Below are positions 26,534-36,471 of a DNA stretch of 64,000 nucleotides, one piece after another. The stretch comes from Ignavibacteriales bacterium (lineage in GTDB: Bacteria > Bacteroidota > Ignavibacteria > Ignavibacteriales > Ignavibacteriaceae). Below the pieces are notes generated by a model that worked only from the letters and a program-made list of their open reading frames with translations, made no database searches and was not told the DNA's origin. Position 1 is the first letter of the stretch; the number at the start of each line of letters is the position of its first letter. The stretch lies in NCBI GenBank assembly GCA_012517155.1, contig JAAYVN010000110.1, positions 24,448-88,447 on the forward strand. The letters run 5' to 3'. A program made the position numbers and the translations under genes.

Positions 26534-27574
26534 TTAATAAGAAATATTATATTTATAAATCACGGGTGTATAATTCTTAAAATTATTCTTTGTTTTTTCA
26601 TCAAGTCTATCATAAATCGCCTGGGGTGGGATGAACACTTTTGTGTAAGGATCATCAACCAAATAGAGGTTATCGTTATTATCAACCGTAATTGATTCTA
26701 AAGCTGCAATATATGGTAAACTTTTATAGCCGGGTATAGCAGGAACAAAGTCGAAGTACCTTTTCCCGATAATATTCAGTTTGTTATCAAAAAATAAGTG
26801 AAAAATTGTCATCCTGTTCCGGTCTATTCCCCACAATGAATTACTCTTATCAGAATAAAGTCCACAAATTGTCCCTATTCCCAGTTCAAACGTATTTATC
26901 ACCTTTTTGACTTCCAAATCCTGCTTCTCGACTATTATTAGCAGGGTACTGTCAGCAAAATTGTCTTTACTCGAAAAACCTTCCAAACCTAAGTAAATGT
27001 AATTTTCATCCGCAGCCATTCCCTCGTATCCAATATTCAACTTAACATGCTTTAAAATAGTTTCACTCGGCTTAATTTCAACTTTCCTTATACTGATAAT
27101 CGAATCTGTGAATATATCATTATTATAAAATCCCAACTCATAGATTCCCACATAATTCAGATAGTTTTTACCATTTCCCTCAATAGAAATATATACTTTC
27201 CCTGTATATTTATCAAAAACCAGCTCCTCAAAATCTTTCTTTGGGAAATCCTTTAAATACTCAATCACTTCCTGGGCAAATGCGATTTTTTTTAATCTAA
27301 ATATGGTGTCATTTTCAATCGTAAGTCTGTGAATATCTCCAATATCATCAGCCAGAAGAAAATCCTTTTCTCCATTTTTGGTCCCTCTTACGAAGCAAAT
27401 TCCGGATGTCTGCTTTGTATGATATTTGCCATCCTTTAACCATCGCGGATATTTCTCATCCAGGGTTAGTGTTATTGTTTCATTACAGCCTGAAATGTGA
27501 AATACTCCAAGTAAAATAATCAAAGAAATCAGTATGGTTCTGACTGCTGATGGATTAATAAGAATTATTGCCAA
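26534..27574 (-). CDS. Lipoprotein with beta-propeller-like fold
   Basis: 346 residues from TTG 27574; no in-frame ATG gives a better start. A hydrophobic helix ends in the lipobox ISGC (about residue 30). The body has strands such as DFLLADDIGDIHRL, FEELVFDKYTGKVYISIEG, YEGMAADENYIYLGLEG and ALESITVDNNDNLYLVDD, the pattern of esterase-like-phytase or SdiA-regulated propellers. The enzymatic role is not established. A 12-bp gap joins it to the peptidase gene. Confidence 0.6.
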   Translation of the reverse strand: MAIILINPSAVRTILISLIILLGVFHISGCNETITLTLDEKYPRWLKDGKYHTKQTSGICFVRGTKNGEKDFLLADDIGDIHRLTIENDTIFRLKKIAFAQEVIEYLKDFPKKDFEELVFDKYTGKVYISIEGNGKNYLNYVGIYELGFYNNDIFTDSIISIRKVEIKPSETILKHVKLNIGYEGMAADENYIYLGLEGFSSKDNFADSTLLIIVEKQDLEVKKVINTFELGIGTICGLYSDKSNSLWGIDRNRMTIFHLFFDNKLNIIGKRYFDFVPAIPGYKSLPYIAALESITVDNNDNLYLVDDPYTKVFIPPQAIYDRLDEKTKNNFKNYTPVIYKYNISY

Positions 27575-27731
27575 ATATCTTCTCTTTTGCGTTTGTTTTT
27601 TGGTTGTTTTGCCAAATTAATATTATTTAGAGTTAAATACTAAATAAATATTTTTAATAATCCAACTGATTTTTTAATACATTTCCCTAATCTTTTTGTA
27701 AATTTACGTTTATTAAATTATTAAATTAAGG

Positions 27732-29111
27732 ATGATTTTAGCACTTTACATACTTAGAAACCACTTAGCCCCTTTTCTCTTTTCTATTTTTACACTAATT
27801 TTCATCTTTTTGTTCCAGTTTCTTATGAAATTTGCAGACAGGCTGGTGGGAAAGGGTCTTGACACTTGGGTTATTATTCAATTAATTATGTATAATCTTG
27901 CATGGATGGTTGTCCTCGTTGTTCCAATGGCGGTTCTTGTCGCCACATTAATGGCTTTCGGTTCAATGTCACAGAATAATGAAGTTACTATTATGAAATC
28001 ATCCGGTGTTTCTCTCTATCGAATGCTTTCCGCCCCATTTCTTGCCAGTATTCTTATAACCTATGGCCTCATCGTATTTAACAATGATATCCTTCCGGAT
28101 GCCAACCATATGGCAAAAATCCTTATGGAAGATATTTCCAGGAAGAAACCCACACTTTCTCTTGAGTCTGGTGTTTTCTCGCAAGAAGTTTCCGGTTATG
28201 CTATTCTTGTACGTGAGGTCGATTCTGAATCAAATAAGATAAAAGGAATAACTATCTACGATTATACAAACCCATCAAAAGTAAATATCGTGACCGCCGC
28301 TGAGGGAAAACTCTTCTTTGCACAAAACCAGGCCAAACTCATTATGGACCTCACCAATGGTGAGATACACGAATCCAATGCCGGAAACACCACACTCTAT
28401 CGAAAGGTCCTCTTCAACCATCATAAAATTGCCATGAATGCTGATCAGTTTTCATTTCAGCAGTCCACTCCGGGAGGGCAGAGGGGCGACAGGGAACTCA
28501 GTGCACAGGATATGTCGGTTATTGTTGATAGTCTAAATTTAATTAAAAGTGATATATCCTCCTCTCTTTCAGTCCTGATTTCTCGCTATTTCTCTGGTGA
28601 CAGTCTTGCCACACCCTTGCCGCAAATAGTCTCCCGTCCTTTTTCAGGTCAGTTTTATAATCAGGGTATTATTGAAAAAATTAGAAATATTAGAAACGGA
28701 ATACTCTCTGAATATGTCAGACTCGATTATTTTGAAAAGGAAATTAATAAATATTTCGTTGAAATTCACAAAAAGTATTCTATCCCGGTAGCCTGTATCG
28801 TTTTTATCTTCCTGGGGGCTCCCTTAGGAGTAATGACCCGAAAAGGTGGATTTGGAATGGCGGGTAGTATTAGTCTTTTCTTCTTCCTCATCTATTGGGC
28901 TTCCCTTATAGGAGGCGAAAAACTTGCCGACCGGGCAATTATTAGTCCTTTCTGGGGAATGTGGTTCGCTAATTTTCTTATTGCTGCGCTTGGTATCATT
29001 CTTACTCTTAGAGTTGCAAAAGAGACAGTTACTCTTGATTTCTCATTTTTTAAAAAATTCATTCCCAAAAACTGGCTAGCCCCTCAGGAGTCAACTAATG
29101 AAACTGCTTGA
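27732..29111 (+). CDS. lptF: LPS export permease LptF (YjgP/YjgQ family)
   Basis: 459 residues: three N-terminal membrane helices, a periplasmic beta-jellyroll region (about 130-310) and three C-terminal helices. Family sequences include VVLVVPMAVLVATLMAFG, NEVTIMKSSGVSLYRML and, near the end, VFIFLGAPLGVMTRKGG. LptF and LptG form the membrane part of the LptB2FG transporter that extracts LPS from the inner membrane. It overlaps the next permease gene by 14 bp. Confidence 0.9.
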   Translation: MILALYILRNHLAPFLFSIFTLIFIFLFQFLMKFADRLVGKGLDTWVIIQLIMYNLAWMVVLVVPMAVLVATLMAFGSMSQNNEVTIMKSSGVSLYRMLSAPFLASILITYGLIVFNNDILPDANHMAKILMEDISRKKPTLSLESGVFSQEVSGYAILVREVDSESNKIKGITIYDYTNPSKVNIVTAAEGKLFFAQNQAKLIMDLTNGEIHESNAGNTTLYRKVLFNHHKIAMNADQFSFQQSTPGGQRGDRELSAQDMSVIVDSLNLIKSDISSSLSVLISRYFSGDSLATPLPQIVSRPFSGQFYNQGIIEKIRNIRNGILSEYVRLDYFEKEINKYFVEIHKKYSIPVACIVFIFLGAPLGVMTRKGGFGMAGSISLFFFLIYWASLIGGEKLADRAIISPFWGMWFANFLIAALGIILTLRVAKETVTLDFSFFKKFIPKNWLAPQESTNETA

Positions 29112-30180
29112 TAAATATCTGATCAAACAGTTCCTTCAGACTGTCTTTTTCGGTTTGGCTGCTTTTACTCTTATTTTCGTCGTCATCGATATGATGGAGA
29201 ATCTTGATGACTTTATTGACCAAAATGTTCCGTTTTTAATAATTTTACAGTATTATATCTATTTTACTCCTGAAATTATTCGTCTGATTACTCCCGTAGC
29301 TGTTCTCTTTGCGGGGCTCTTTACTACAGGCAAGATGGCTAATCTTAATGAGATCACAGCAATTAAATCAAGTGGGATAAGCATGTACCGCTTTATGGCG
29401 CCCATTGTTATTGTTACAGTCTTGATTTCGATATTCTCTGTTTGGTTTGGTGGTTATCTTGTTCCTGGTGCAAATAAACTTAAAATGGAAATTGAGGTTA
29501 ATCGACTTAAAAAAGGTTTAACTTTCGCAGGTAGTAACTACTTCTTCCAGGATTCTCCAAACAGAATTATCAATATCTCATATTTTGATAATAATCAGTT
29601 AAGCGCTATGAGAGTTTCAATACAGGAGTTTCATCCTAAACATCCCACAAAAATCACAAGAAGAATAGACGCTACTCGTCTGACGTTTGATACACTCTCC
29701 TCAACATGGACCGCGGTTGATGGAATGGATCGGGTATTTCAAGATACTACTGAATCACTGGAATACTTTGATGCGAAAAAAATTCCCGAAATTAACTTCC
29801 GACCCGGTGACCTTGAATTTAAACAAAAAAGACCCGAACAAATGAATTTATCTGAATTAAACAGATTGATAAATGACCAGATTAAGGCAGGTATGGACCC
29901 CAAAAGTATGATAATTGACTTCCATTCGAGATTTGCTTTTGCTCTGGCAAGCCTCGTCTCAATTCTTTTTGGCCTCCCAATTTCAGCCAACAAGCGTAAA
30001 AGTGGTCTTGCCCTTCAGTTCGGTATCAATATTCTGATAACTTTTATATACCTGGGTTTAATGAAGATATTCGAAGCTTTCGGCAAAAACGGGGCAATGC
30101 ACCCGATTCTGACAGCTTATATTGTAAATATAGTCTTTTTTATTGCCGCAATCTTTAATATTTCTCGAATTAAACAATAA
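29098..30180 (+). CDS. lptG: LPS export permease LptG (YjgP/YjgQ family)
   Basis: 360 residues with the same 3 + 3 helix layout as its neighbour and a periplasmic region at about 110-280. MKLLDKYLIKQFLQTVFFGL, then NEITAIKSSGISMYRFM, and SRFAFALASLVSILFGLPIS with a basic NKRKSG near the C-terminal helices are family hallmarks. The 14-bp overlap with the partner gene implies coupled translation. LptB and LptC are not in this window. Confidence 0.9.
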   Translation: MKLLDKYLIKQFLQTVFFGLAAFTLIFVVIDMMENLDDFIDQNVPFLIILQYYIYFTPEIIRLITPVAVLFAGLFTTGKMANLNEITAIKSSGISMYRFMAPIVIVTVLISIFSVWFGGYLVPGANKLKMEIEVNRLKKGLTFAGSNYFFQDSPNRIINISYFDNNQLSAMRVSIQEFHPKHPTKITRRIDATRLTFDTLSSTWTAVDGMDRVFQDTTESLEYFDAKKIPEINFRPGDLEFKQKRPEQMNLSELNRLINDQIKAGMDPKSMIIDFHSRFAFALASLVSILFGLPISANKRKSGLALQFGINILITFIYLGLMKIFEAFGKNGAMHPILTAYIVNIVFFIAAIFNISRIKQ

Positions 30181-30209
30181 AAAAAAGAGCAGTTCGAAAC
30201 CGCTCTTTT
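30181..30209. terminator. Bidirectional terminator between convergent genes
   Basis: AAAAGAGC ... GCTCTTTT hairpin, extended inward with one A-C mismatch and a short CGA loop. A run on the left and T run on the right serve both the LptG gene and the minus-strand barrel gene. Confidence 0.75.
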
Positions 30210-30228
30210 ACAATGTAAATCCATTCCT

Positions 30229-31659
30229 CTAAAACTTCCACTTTGACCCAATAGATACCGAAACTCGTTTACTGCTATTAGGAGAAAATGCAGTTTCCAT
30301 ATTCGTTGAAGCAATATCCAAATCCATAACTCCCATGTTAATTCCTAACCCGAATGCCCAGCCAAAACCATTCGCACCTCCGAATGAGAACCCCGTTCTT
30401 ATAAATGGAATCCAATCCATTGGTTTCCACTCACTACCTATCGAAAATCTTGGCGTCGTGCTGTTTCCGGGTAAATTATTAAATCCTTGATTATAATCCA
30501 ATGCCACAATTAAAACACCCGGTACACCACTGTTCTCTTTTGTGAATTTGTATGCTGCTCCCATTCTCAGCGTGGTAGGAAGACTCGTGCTAAATTCTCC
30601 GGTTTTAGTCGCTATTGTATCAAACATTTCTTTTAACGAATCAAGCTGACTCTTTTTCCCCTCTTCTGATTCCGTTTCGAATGTTTCAATATAATAATCA
30701 ACATCTGTTGCAAATTTTGCATTATTTCCGGTCCAGTTAATACTCCCTATATCAGTGAACGCAAGTGAAAACGTCCAATTTTTTTTCCATACTGCAGTAA
30801 ATCCGATATCAATTCCAAATCCACTCCCTGCCGGAGTCATAAATGGAGATGGCTTTGGATCGGTTTCGACAGAATCAAAATCATATTTCACACCCAGGTC
30901 CGGACTGAACGAACTATATGCAAGCAACTTTGATTTTGTATTCACTCCCAGATTATTATCAAGTTCTACACTCGAATTTACTTGATCAGTTCCCGCATAC
31001 GCGAAACCACTGTAAATTTTGAATGAGATTCCGGCAGCGATTTTGTCAAAAACCTTTTGTTTCCACTCCACTATTTCCCTTGCATACGACAGCGAGTAAC
31101 TCCTGATATACATTGCCTTTACATCCGCATCACTTAAGTCATGAACTTTACCTAACGTGTTCCCGTATAAAACAAGATTTGATACTGCTCCGGGAATCTG
31201 GAAATACCATCCGGCGTAATCTTTTATTGAAAAACCAAATGCACCTACCTTGGGTGTACTTACATAACTTGCACTAAAAATTTCCAATCCAAGATCAAAT
31301 GATATTTTACCACCATCCTCAAACAAGCCATTTAATCTCTCTTTATCTGAGTCTGTTAAAAGTCTCGGTTTACCGTCTACCCCTCCAAAGAAATAATTAA
31401 TGTCTTCTATCGTTATAAAGTCAGTTCCTCCTCTCACACCAAGTGACGGGAAAGGAAATGGTATAGACATCTCAAAATCAGTATTATTTCCATGTACCAG
31501 ATTTGCCGGATTAATTCCTAATGTATATATTCCTTTTGCCGTTGTATTATATGTACTTCCCATTCCCGAACTCTTCGCATCCATTAATGCTGAAGAACCA
31601 AATTGGGCATACAAATTAATACTTATTATTACCGCTATTATTAAAGTTGTTATTTTCAT
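30229..31659 (-). CDS. Outer membrane beta-barrel protein, DUF5723-like
   Basis: 476 residues with a signal peptide (MKITTLIIAVIISINLYA). The mature start FGSSALMDAKSSGMGSTYNTTAKGIYTLGINPANL resembles the FadL/PorV-like fold, in which an N-terminal segment with NPANL precedes amphipathic strands. The rest alternates aromatic and glycine residues and ends in SIGSKWKF with a terminal aromatic, typical of an outer-membrane barrel. The substrate is unknown. It lies 14 bp from the lipoprotein gene upstream, a likely operon pair. Confidence 0.7.
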   Translation of the reverse strand: MKITTLIIAVIISINLYAQFGSSALMDAKSSGMGSTYNTTAKGIYTLGINPANLVHGNNTDFEMSIPFPFPSLGVRGGTDFITIEDINYFFGGVDGKPRLLTDSDKERLNGLFEDGGKISFDLGLEIFSASYVSTPKVGAFGFSIKDYAGWYFQIPGAVSNLVLYGNTLGKVHDLSDADVKAMYIRSYSLSYAREIVEWKQKVFDKIAAGISFKIYSGFAYAGTDQVNSSVELDNNLGVNTKSKLLAYSSFSPDLGVKYDFDSVETDPKPSPFMTPAGSGFGIDIGFTAVWKKNWTFSLAFTDIGSINWTGNNAKFATDVDYYIETFETESEEGKKSQLDSLKEMFDTIATKTGEFSTSLPTTLRMGAAYKFTKENSGVPGVLIVALDYNQGFNNLPGNSTTPRFSIGSEWKPMDWIPFIRTGFSFGGANGFGWAFGLGINMGVMDLDIASTNMETAFSPNSSKRVSVSIGSKWKF

Positions 31660-31673
31660 ACTGATTTTCCCTG

Positions 31674-33266
31674 TTAGTCTTTGTTTTCTTCAGGTTTCAT
31701 TCTGTAGTTTACTCCACCGTGTACTCTTACCTCAATCATATCCGATCCCCTTATCATAACAAATGGTGGTGGTGAAACCCCATTTGGATTTGTTGTTTCA
31801 ACAAGTACACGATAAATCACATAATAGGCTCTTGCAAGTTTACTTATTTCCTCACCCGTCAACTCAATTTCAGTAGTTGTTATAGTGGGTGCAGTAACTC
31901 TTCCGTCGGGTCCTATGCTGGCTCCGGCAATACTTATTGAATCTGTTCCATTTGTGTTTTTAGTTACAGTAAAAAGGTAATTATAAGATGAGTCATACAA
32001 GTCTGCTTTTAACCAGCTTGACATTGCAATCCCGTTCTTCATCTCAACTTTTAAAAATGCGGAGTTGGCATCAACTATTCTGTCTCTGTCGTCTTTATCA
32101 ATTTCAATATCCGTTGTATCCGTCAAACTTGCTCTGACGATTCCAAAAATACTCCTCGTCGAAAAGTCAGTCTCAAAGATTACACTGTCCTCATCCGTCA
32201 CTGTTCGGGATGTCTTGCTGTCATTTGGATTTATAATAAATTCCCCCTCAATAATTACGGAATCCGGTAGAAATGACATAAACTCCGTGATATTACTGTT
32301 TTGTTCGGTAAATACTGTGTCAAATGCACCTCCGGAAAAATCTATATTAAAATTGGGTTGTCCATTAATCAGCAATTGTTTCTCCACTCCGCTCTTTTTC
32401 CATGCCGTAATTTGTAAATCCTTTATTAATATCTCAAACGGATTTAAATCCGGCGAAACATACTTGGCTAATAAATTTATCCTCGCTTCTTTTAATCTGA
32501 CTTTCCCTTCAAAATCCTTTGCATCTGATAAATCAATCTCGAAACTTGTTCTCTTCGAACCTAATGACTTCCTTGGAATATATCCCTTGGCGTATTTTAA
32601 ATTCATATCAGATGAATATGCGCTAACTATTACAGAATCCGTCGGATTTTGAGTAATTGCCTTTGCCTGTATCCATATTTGTCCCTTAAATAAAAATAAT
32701 TGATTTGACGGTTCCTTATATTTATATCCGGCTAAATCATATATTATCGAATCTGTTCCAAATGCCCCTATTGTTCTTTTGAGTGAAAACTGCTGTCCTG
32801 ATGGATTCGTAATTCCTGGAATTGATACCTGAAAATCTATATTATCCACCGACATATTCTTCACTGCAAAGGCTAGAGTCCCCTTTGTAAACTCCGCTTC
32901 ATCTAACTTTGCACCTTCGGGGAACTCAAGATATATTGTTTTGTTTTGGTCTTCAACCTTTACTACTTGATTAACTACACTTGCGGCTGTTGTAATCTTC
33001 ACAAACTCCTTTATGTCCGATCCTAAAGTATCCTTTTCCGACTGAATATAATACAGACTGTCATCTGCCGGATTCAACTTTATATACTTCTGATCCTCAG
33101 ATTTAATAATCTCTTCCAGTTTGAAACTCTTCTTTATCATGGGAATTGTTAAATCCACATCCCATTCCGGTAGGATGAACTCCTCCGGAATATCCAGGCA
33201 ACCACTTAGGTGAATTGTCGACATTAATAATAATGCCAAAATTAAACCACGAACTGTTTTCTTCAT
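31674..33266 (-). CDS. Large lipoprotein, unknown function
   Basis: 530 residues. The signal ends in a lipobox LSGC (Cys23). The mature protein is rich in beta-strand and Ser/Thr/Asp residues, with repeated patterns such as SVDNIDFQVSIPGITNPSG and FEIDLSDAKDF suggestive of stacked beta-sandwich domains. I recognise no catalytic motif. With the barrel encoded 14 bp downstream it may form an outer-membrane pair; this is inferred only from adjacency. Confidence 0.6.
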   Translation of the reverse strand: MKKTVRGLILALLLMSTIHLSGCLDIPEEFILPEWDVDLTIPMIKKSFKLEEIIKSEDQKYIKLNPADDSLYYIQSEKDTLGSDIKEFVKITTAASVVNQVVKVEDQNKTIYLEFPEGAKLDEAEFTKGTLAFAVKNMSVDNIDFQVSIPGITNPSGQQFSLKRTIGAFGTDSIIYDLAGYKYKEPSNQLFLFKGQIWIQAKAITQNPTDSVIVSAYSSDMNLKYAKGYIPRKSLGSKRTSFEIDLSDAKDFEGKVRLKEARINLLAKYVSPDLNPFEILIKDLQITAWKKSGVEKQLLINGQPNFNIDFSGGAFDTVFTEQNSNITEFMSFLPDSVIIEGEFIINPNDSKTSRTVTDEDSVIFETDFSTRSIFGIVRASLTDTTDIEIDKDDRDRIVDANSAFLKVEMKNGIAMSSWLKADLYDSSYNYLFTVTKNTNGTDSISIAGASIGPDGRVTAPTITTTEIELTGEEISKLARAYYVIYRVLVETTNPNGVSPPPFVMIRGSDMIEVRVHGGVNYRMKPEENKD

Positions 33267-33332
33267 ATTTCCTCGGATATTTTTTTCTATAAGCCCTGTT
33301 TGGTTTTTCCTAAAGATGATTAGATATATTCT

Positions 33333-33357
33333 GCGCCGGCATTGTCACCGGCACAGT
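33333..33357 (-). terminator. Terminator-like hairpin after the T9SS protein gene
   Basis: TGCGCCGG / CCGGCACA stem with one mismatch and an 8-nt loop, about 15 nt beyond the stop codon in the minus direction. No U tract, so only a weak candidate. Confidence 0.35.
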
Positions 33358-33372
33358 CAAAGTTAATTCGTT

Positions 33373-34308
33373 TTATTTTAATAAAATCATCTTCTTAAAC
33401 TCTGTAAACTTACTTGTCTTTATCTTATACAGATAAACACCGCTGGTTAGTTTACTTGCATCAAATGTTACATTGTGCATTCCGGCTTCCTGAGTTGAGT
33501 TAACCAAAGTTGCAACTTCCTTTCCTAAGATATTAAAGATCTTTAGCTCCACAAATGTTCGTTCAGGAAGTCCATACTCTATCGTAGTTGATGGGTTAAA
33601 TGGATTTGGATAGTTTTGCCTTAAACTGAATTGAGTCGGAATACTGCTCTCTTGATCCTCGCTGCTCAGGATACTATATAGCGCTTTATCTCCACCAAGA
33701 ATCTGTGAAAAGTGACTGGCTTCAAATACTACAGTGGTGTCCGTCTGGAACGAATTCAATCCCAATGTGTCTCCAGACATTCCATTTGCGAACATAAAAA
33801 CCAATGCGCTATCCGGATTAATTCCGTTCATAATAAGCAATGAGTCAAACTTCTCTGACTTGGGAATTGTGAATCTTGCCACTTTGCCATTTGCAAAATT
33901 ATATTGATTCGGACTATTATTTACAACATAATACCCGTTAAAAAACAAATTATTTCCACCAAATGTTATAAAAGTTCCGTTTGAGCAATCAATATTCCAG
34001 AAAAACCAATCAATCGTAATATTCTCATTCAGAGCGCCGTCCTCAATTACAAATTTAGACCCCGCAACCGCATCTATAAAAGGTTGGGCATTTACAAATC
34101 TCGGGTCCGTAATAACTGTATTCTTAATCGTATAAACCTCACCTTCAAGCACTATGTCCTCCCTTAAATCCATAGTCCCAATTCCTTGACAGTTAATCCA
34201 CAACTTCAAGAAAACCGTATCGCCCATTACGGTATTGGTACTTGCAAGTATATTACTCATCATACCTGCAGAAAACAAGAAAACAAAAACGTAGATCAGT
34301 CGCTTCAT
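33373..34308 (-). CDS. Secreted protein with T9SS type A sorting domain
   Basis: 311 residues. The signal peptide is MKRLIYVFVFLFSAGMMSNILA. Residues about 25-220 show no family I recognise. The C-terminal 80 residues are a sorting domain with LRQNYPNPFNPSTTIEYGL, KIFNILGKEVATLV, GVYLYKIKTSKFTEFKKMILLK-type features. It should be secreted through the outer membrane by T9SS. Confidence 0.8.
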   Translation of the reverse strand: MKRLIYVFVFLFSAGMMSNILASTNTVMGDTVFLKLWINCQGIGTMDLREDIVLEGEVYTIKNTVITDPRFVNAQPFIDAVAGSKFVIEDGALNENITIDWFFWNIDCSNGTFITFGGNNLFFNGYYVVNNSPNQYNFANGKVARFTIPKSEKFDSLLIMNGINPDSALVFMFANGMSGDTLGLNSFQTDTTVVFEASHFSQILGGDKALYSILSSEDQESSIPTQFSLRQNYPNPFNPSTTIEYGLPERTFVELKIFNILGKEVATLVNSTQEAGMHNVTFDASKLTSGVYLYKIKTSKFTEFKKMILLK

Positions 34309-34620
34309 ATTATGCTCCTTATATAAATAAATAAATCTCTGCCTAAAAGTTATCTTATTTTTATCTCATTGTCAATATCACATTTTATCTTAGTGATACA
34401 AATCAACACCTCTCGCTTTTAAAACAAAGTAAACATTCAATAAATTCACTTTTTTCAGCTTGTAAATAGCAAAATCAAATTGTGTGCGTTTCGTCACAGT
34501 TAATACCTGAATCTTAATCTCAGTCTTCGGAGATTGATATGATGTTCGGAAGGAACCTATTACCTCCCCGTATGAAATTACGGGGAGGTGTCCACAATAT
34601 TATTTTTGAATGGGAGAAAT
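34309..34620. other. Gene-free stretch with an 11-bp inverted repeat
   Basis: 312 bp. A perfect inverted repeat, ACCTCCCCGTA / TACGGGGAGGT (34562-34572 and 34579-34589), with loop TGAAAT lies about 30 bp past the stop of the DUF3467 gene. It is terminator-like but lacks a U tract on the minus strand. The remainder is AT-rich and probably holds the promoter of the T9SS gene; no ORF seen. Confidence 0.5.
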
Positions 34621-34950
34621 CTAATTGATTTTCTCTGCTTTGGTGTTCGGTACAAATCCAAAGTGCTGCTCGCTGCTTTGATCTACCTTTATTTCGCCAA
34701 ATCGCGATTCATATCTTTCAATATTCTCCTTAAGCGCCCTCAGAAACATCTTTGCGTGCTGTGGAGTTGTTATTATTCTCGAAAGCACCTTTGCTTTTGG
34801 TACTCCCGGTACAATCCTTGTGAAATCTATGATAAACTCAGCCGGGGAATGTGTTATTATTGCTAGATTTGAATACAGCCCTTCGGCTTCTTTCTCACCC
34901 AACTCAATATTTATCTGCTGTCCTTGTGGAGGAACATTTTCATTTGCCAT
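34621..34950 (-). CDS. DUF3467 domain protein
   Basis: 109 residues. INIELGEKEAEGLYSNLAII, SPAEFIIDFTRIVPGVPKAKVLSRI and PQHAKMFLRALKENIERYE are the conserved blocks of DUF3467, a small family common in Bacteroidota and related phyla with no established function. It lies six bp after the TPR lipoprotein gene, so the two are probably cotranscribed. Confidence 0.88.
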   Translation of the reverse strand: MANENVPPQGQQINIELGEKEAEGLYSNLAIITHSPAEFIIDFTRIVPGVPKAKVLSRIITTPQHAKMFLRALKENIERYESRFGEIKVDQSSEQHFGFVPNTKAEKIN

Positions 34951-34955
34951 TATTA

Positions 34956-36095
34956 TTACCTTAAATCATCTATTTTTTTGTAAATTTCCTCTGCCTTCTT
35001 TGAATCTCCCAGTATAGCATACACCTTCGCTAATAACTCAAGCGCTGGCACATCATTTCCTTTAAGCTCGGTATACTTTACCAGGTATGGTAGTCCTTCC
35101 TTATATTTCTCCTTGGCTGCAGTTATATCCTCCCCCTTATCCTCTGCTTCTTTTGCCAGCCTGGCACCCCATTTAACATATGTTACTGCAAGATTATAGG
35201 CAGCATTCTCATAATCCGGATCAATATTCAGCGCTTCCTTAAACTGAATTGACGCCTCATCAAACTTGTTTGCCCCCAGTAACAAAACACCATAATTATA
35301 CCTGTAGTACTTATTGCCTGGTTCCTTCTCAACCCCTGACTTGAATGCATCAATTGCCACATCTATTTTATTTGCTCCGATATATGAATTTGAAAGCGTC
35401 AGAAGCAATTCTGAACTATCCGGATATACCTTTCTTCCTGCTTCAAGTATCTCTATGGCCTTGTTATACTTTCCGACGGCAGCTAGAGAATCAGTATCAA
35501 CTAAATTTGCTCCTTGCGTATAATAAATCTCACCCAAATATCTGTAACCCTCGTAAGATTTCTTCAGATCTACCGTTTTCTGGAATACCGGAATAGCGCT
35601 ATCTAGATCCTGTAGATTTAAATACACAAACCCTAATGTTTTGTACGTATCTGCTGAATCTGGCTCCGCAGCAATTGCTTGCTTGAACGAGAATATTGCT
35701 TTGTCAAAATTTAGTTTGATCGTGTCTTCCGATGTTGATTGCAATGCTCGGTTATAAAAACCCACTGCTTTATTGTAATTATTTGCCCAATAAGATTTTT
35801 TCGCACCTTTTATATCTTTCTCAAATTTATTACTTACAGACAAAGACTTACCAAATGCCTCTAACATCTTATCAGTTTCTTCCTTCTCTCCGTAAATATA
35901 TCCCATTAAATAATACCCCTCATCTGATTTGGGATTTTTTGCTACTTCTTTTTCAAGCGCATCAAGTGCCTTATCCAAATTTTTCTGCTGGATATAAAGC
36001 TTTGCACTCGTCAACTCCGTTGACGAACACTGATAACCTGAAAAAATCATTACCGATATTAATGCAAATATTACAACACCATATATTTTTTTCAT
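34956..36095 (-). CDS. TPR repeat lipoprotein
   Basis: 379 residues. MKKIYGVVIFALISVMIFSGYQCSST gives a signal with Cys at a lipobox-like site (GYQC), slightly non-standard. At least seven tetratricopeptide units follow, with clear examples such as DEGYYLMGYIYGEKEETDKMLEAF and YENAAYNLAVTYVKWG. These proteins usually act as scaffolds at the outer membrane. It is probably cotranscribed with the DUF3467 gene. Confidence 0.8.
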   Translation of the reverse strand: MKKIYGVVIFALISVMIFSGYQCSSTELTSAKLYIQQKNLDKALDALEKEVAKNPKSDEGYYLMGYIYGEKEETDKMLEAFGKSLSVSNKFEKDIKGAKKSYWANNYNKAVGFYNRALQSTSEDTIKLNFDKAIFSFKQAIAAEPDSADTYKTLGFVYLNLQDLDSAIPVFQKTVDLKKSYEGYRYLGEIYYTQGANLVDTDSLAAVGKYNKAIEILEAGRKVYPDSSELLLTLSNSYIGANKIDVAIDAFKSGVEKEPGNKYYRYNYGVLLLGANKFDEASIQFKEALNIDPDYENAAYNLAVTYVKWGARLAKEAEDKGEDITAAKEKYKEGLPYLVKYTELKGNDVPALELLAKVYAILGDSKKAEEIYKKIDDLR

Positions 36096-36471
36096 CTTAA
36101 CTCCATTAAATTTCTTTTTTAGATTGTAAATTTAATTGTAAAAAAAACAAATTACAAGTAATATTTCTCAACTTTCCCCCTCTCTTCTTCAGACAATTCA
36201 CTACTCTACTCCAACCCCAAAACAACTTCATTTCACTCCCCCTGAAAATCTCTCTAAACATTACCTGAATTCAATATAGAACCGTTATAAAGCCGTTGAA
36301 GATCCGTTGTAGATCCGTTGAAAACTCCATTACATCAGGACTATAACAATTCTTCCTGCTCTTACAAGATCATTCTCTTTACAACTCTCTGACCCTATGA
36401 TAATTTAAGATTTTCCTTGCTTTTACAGAATAATTTGGATATTTTACATTATTTAATTTAAAGGTGATTTT
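36096..36471. other. Gene-free divergent region containing the second 11-bp array
   Basis: 376 bp between divergent genes. Apart from the tandem array at 36279-36322 it is AT- and C-rich with no ORF. Promoters for both directions must lie here; I cannot assign them. Confidence 0.4.
36279..36322. repeat. Tandem array, four copies of an 11-bp unit
   Basis: The core CCGTT recurs at 36282, 36293, 36304 and 36315, exactly 11 bp apart. The unit is approximately GATCCGTTGAA (variants GAACCGTTATA, AAGCCGTTGAA, GATCCGTTGTA). It shares the 11-bp period but not the sequence of the array at 3532-3597. Confidence 0.75.

Noticed and set aside
32065..32652. 195-codon plus-strand ORF rich in Ser/Ile
   Set aside because: Antisense shadow of the lipoprotein gene at 31674-33266.
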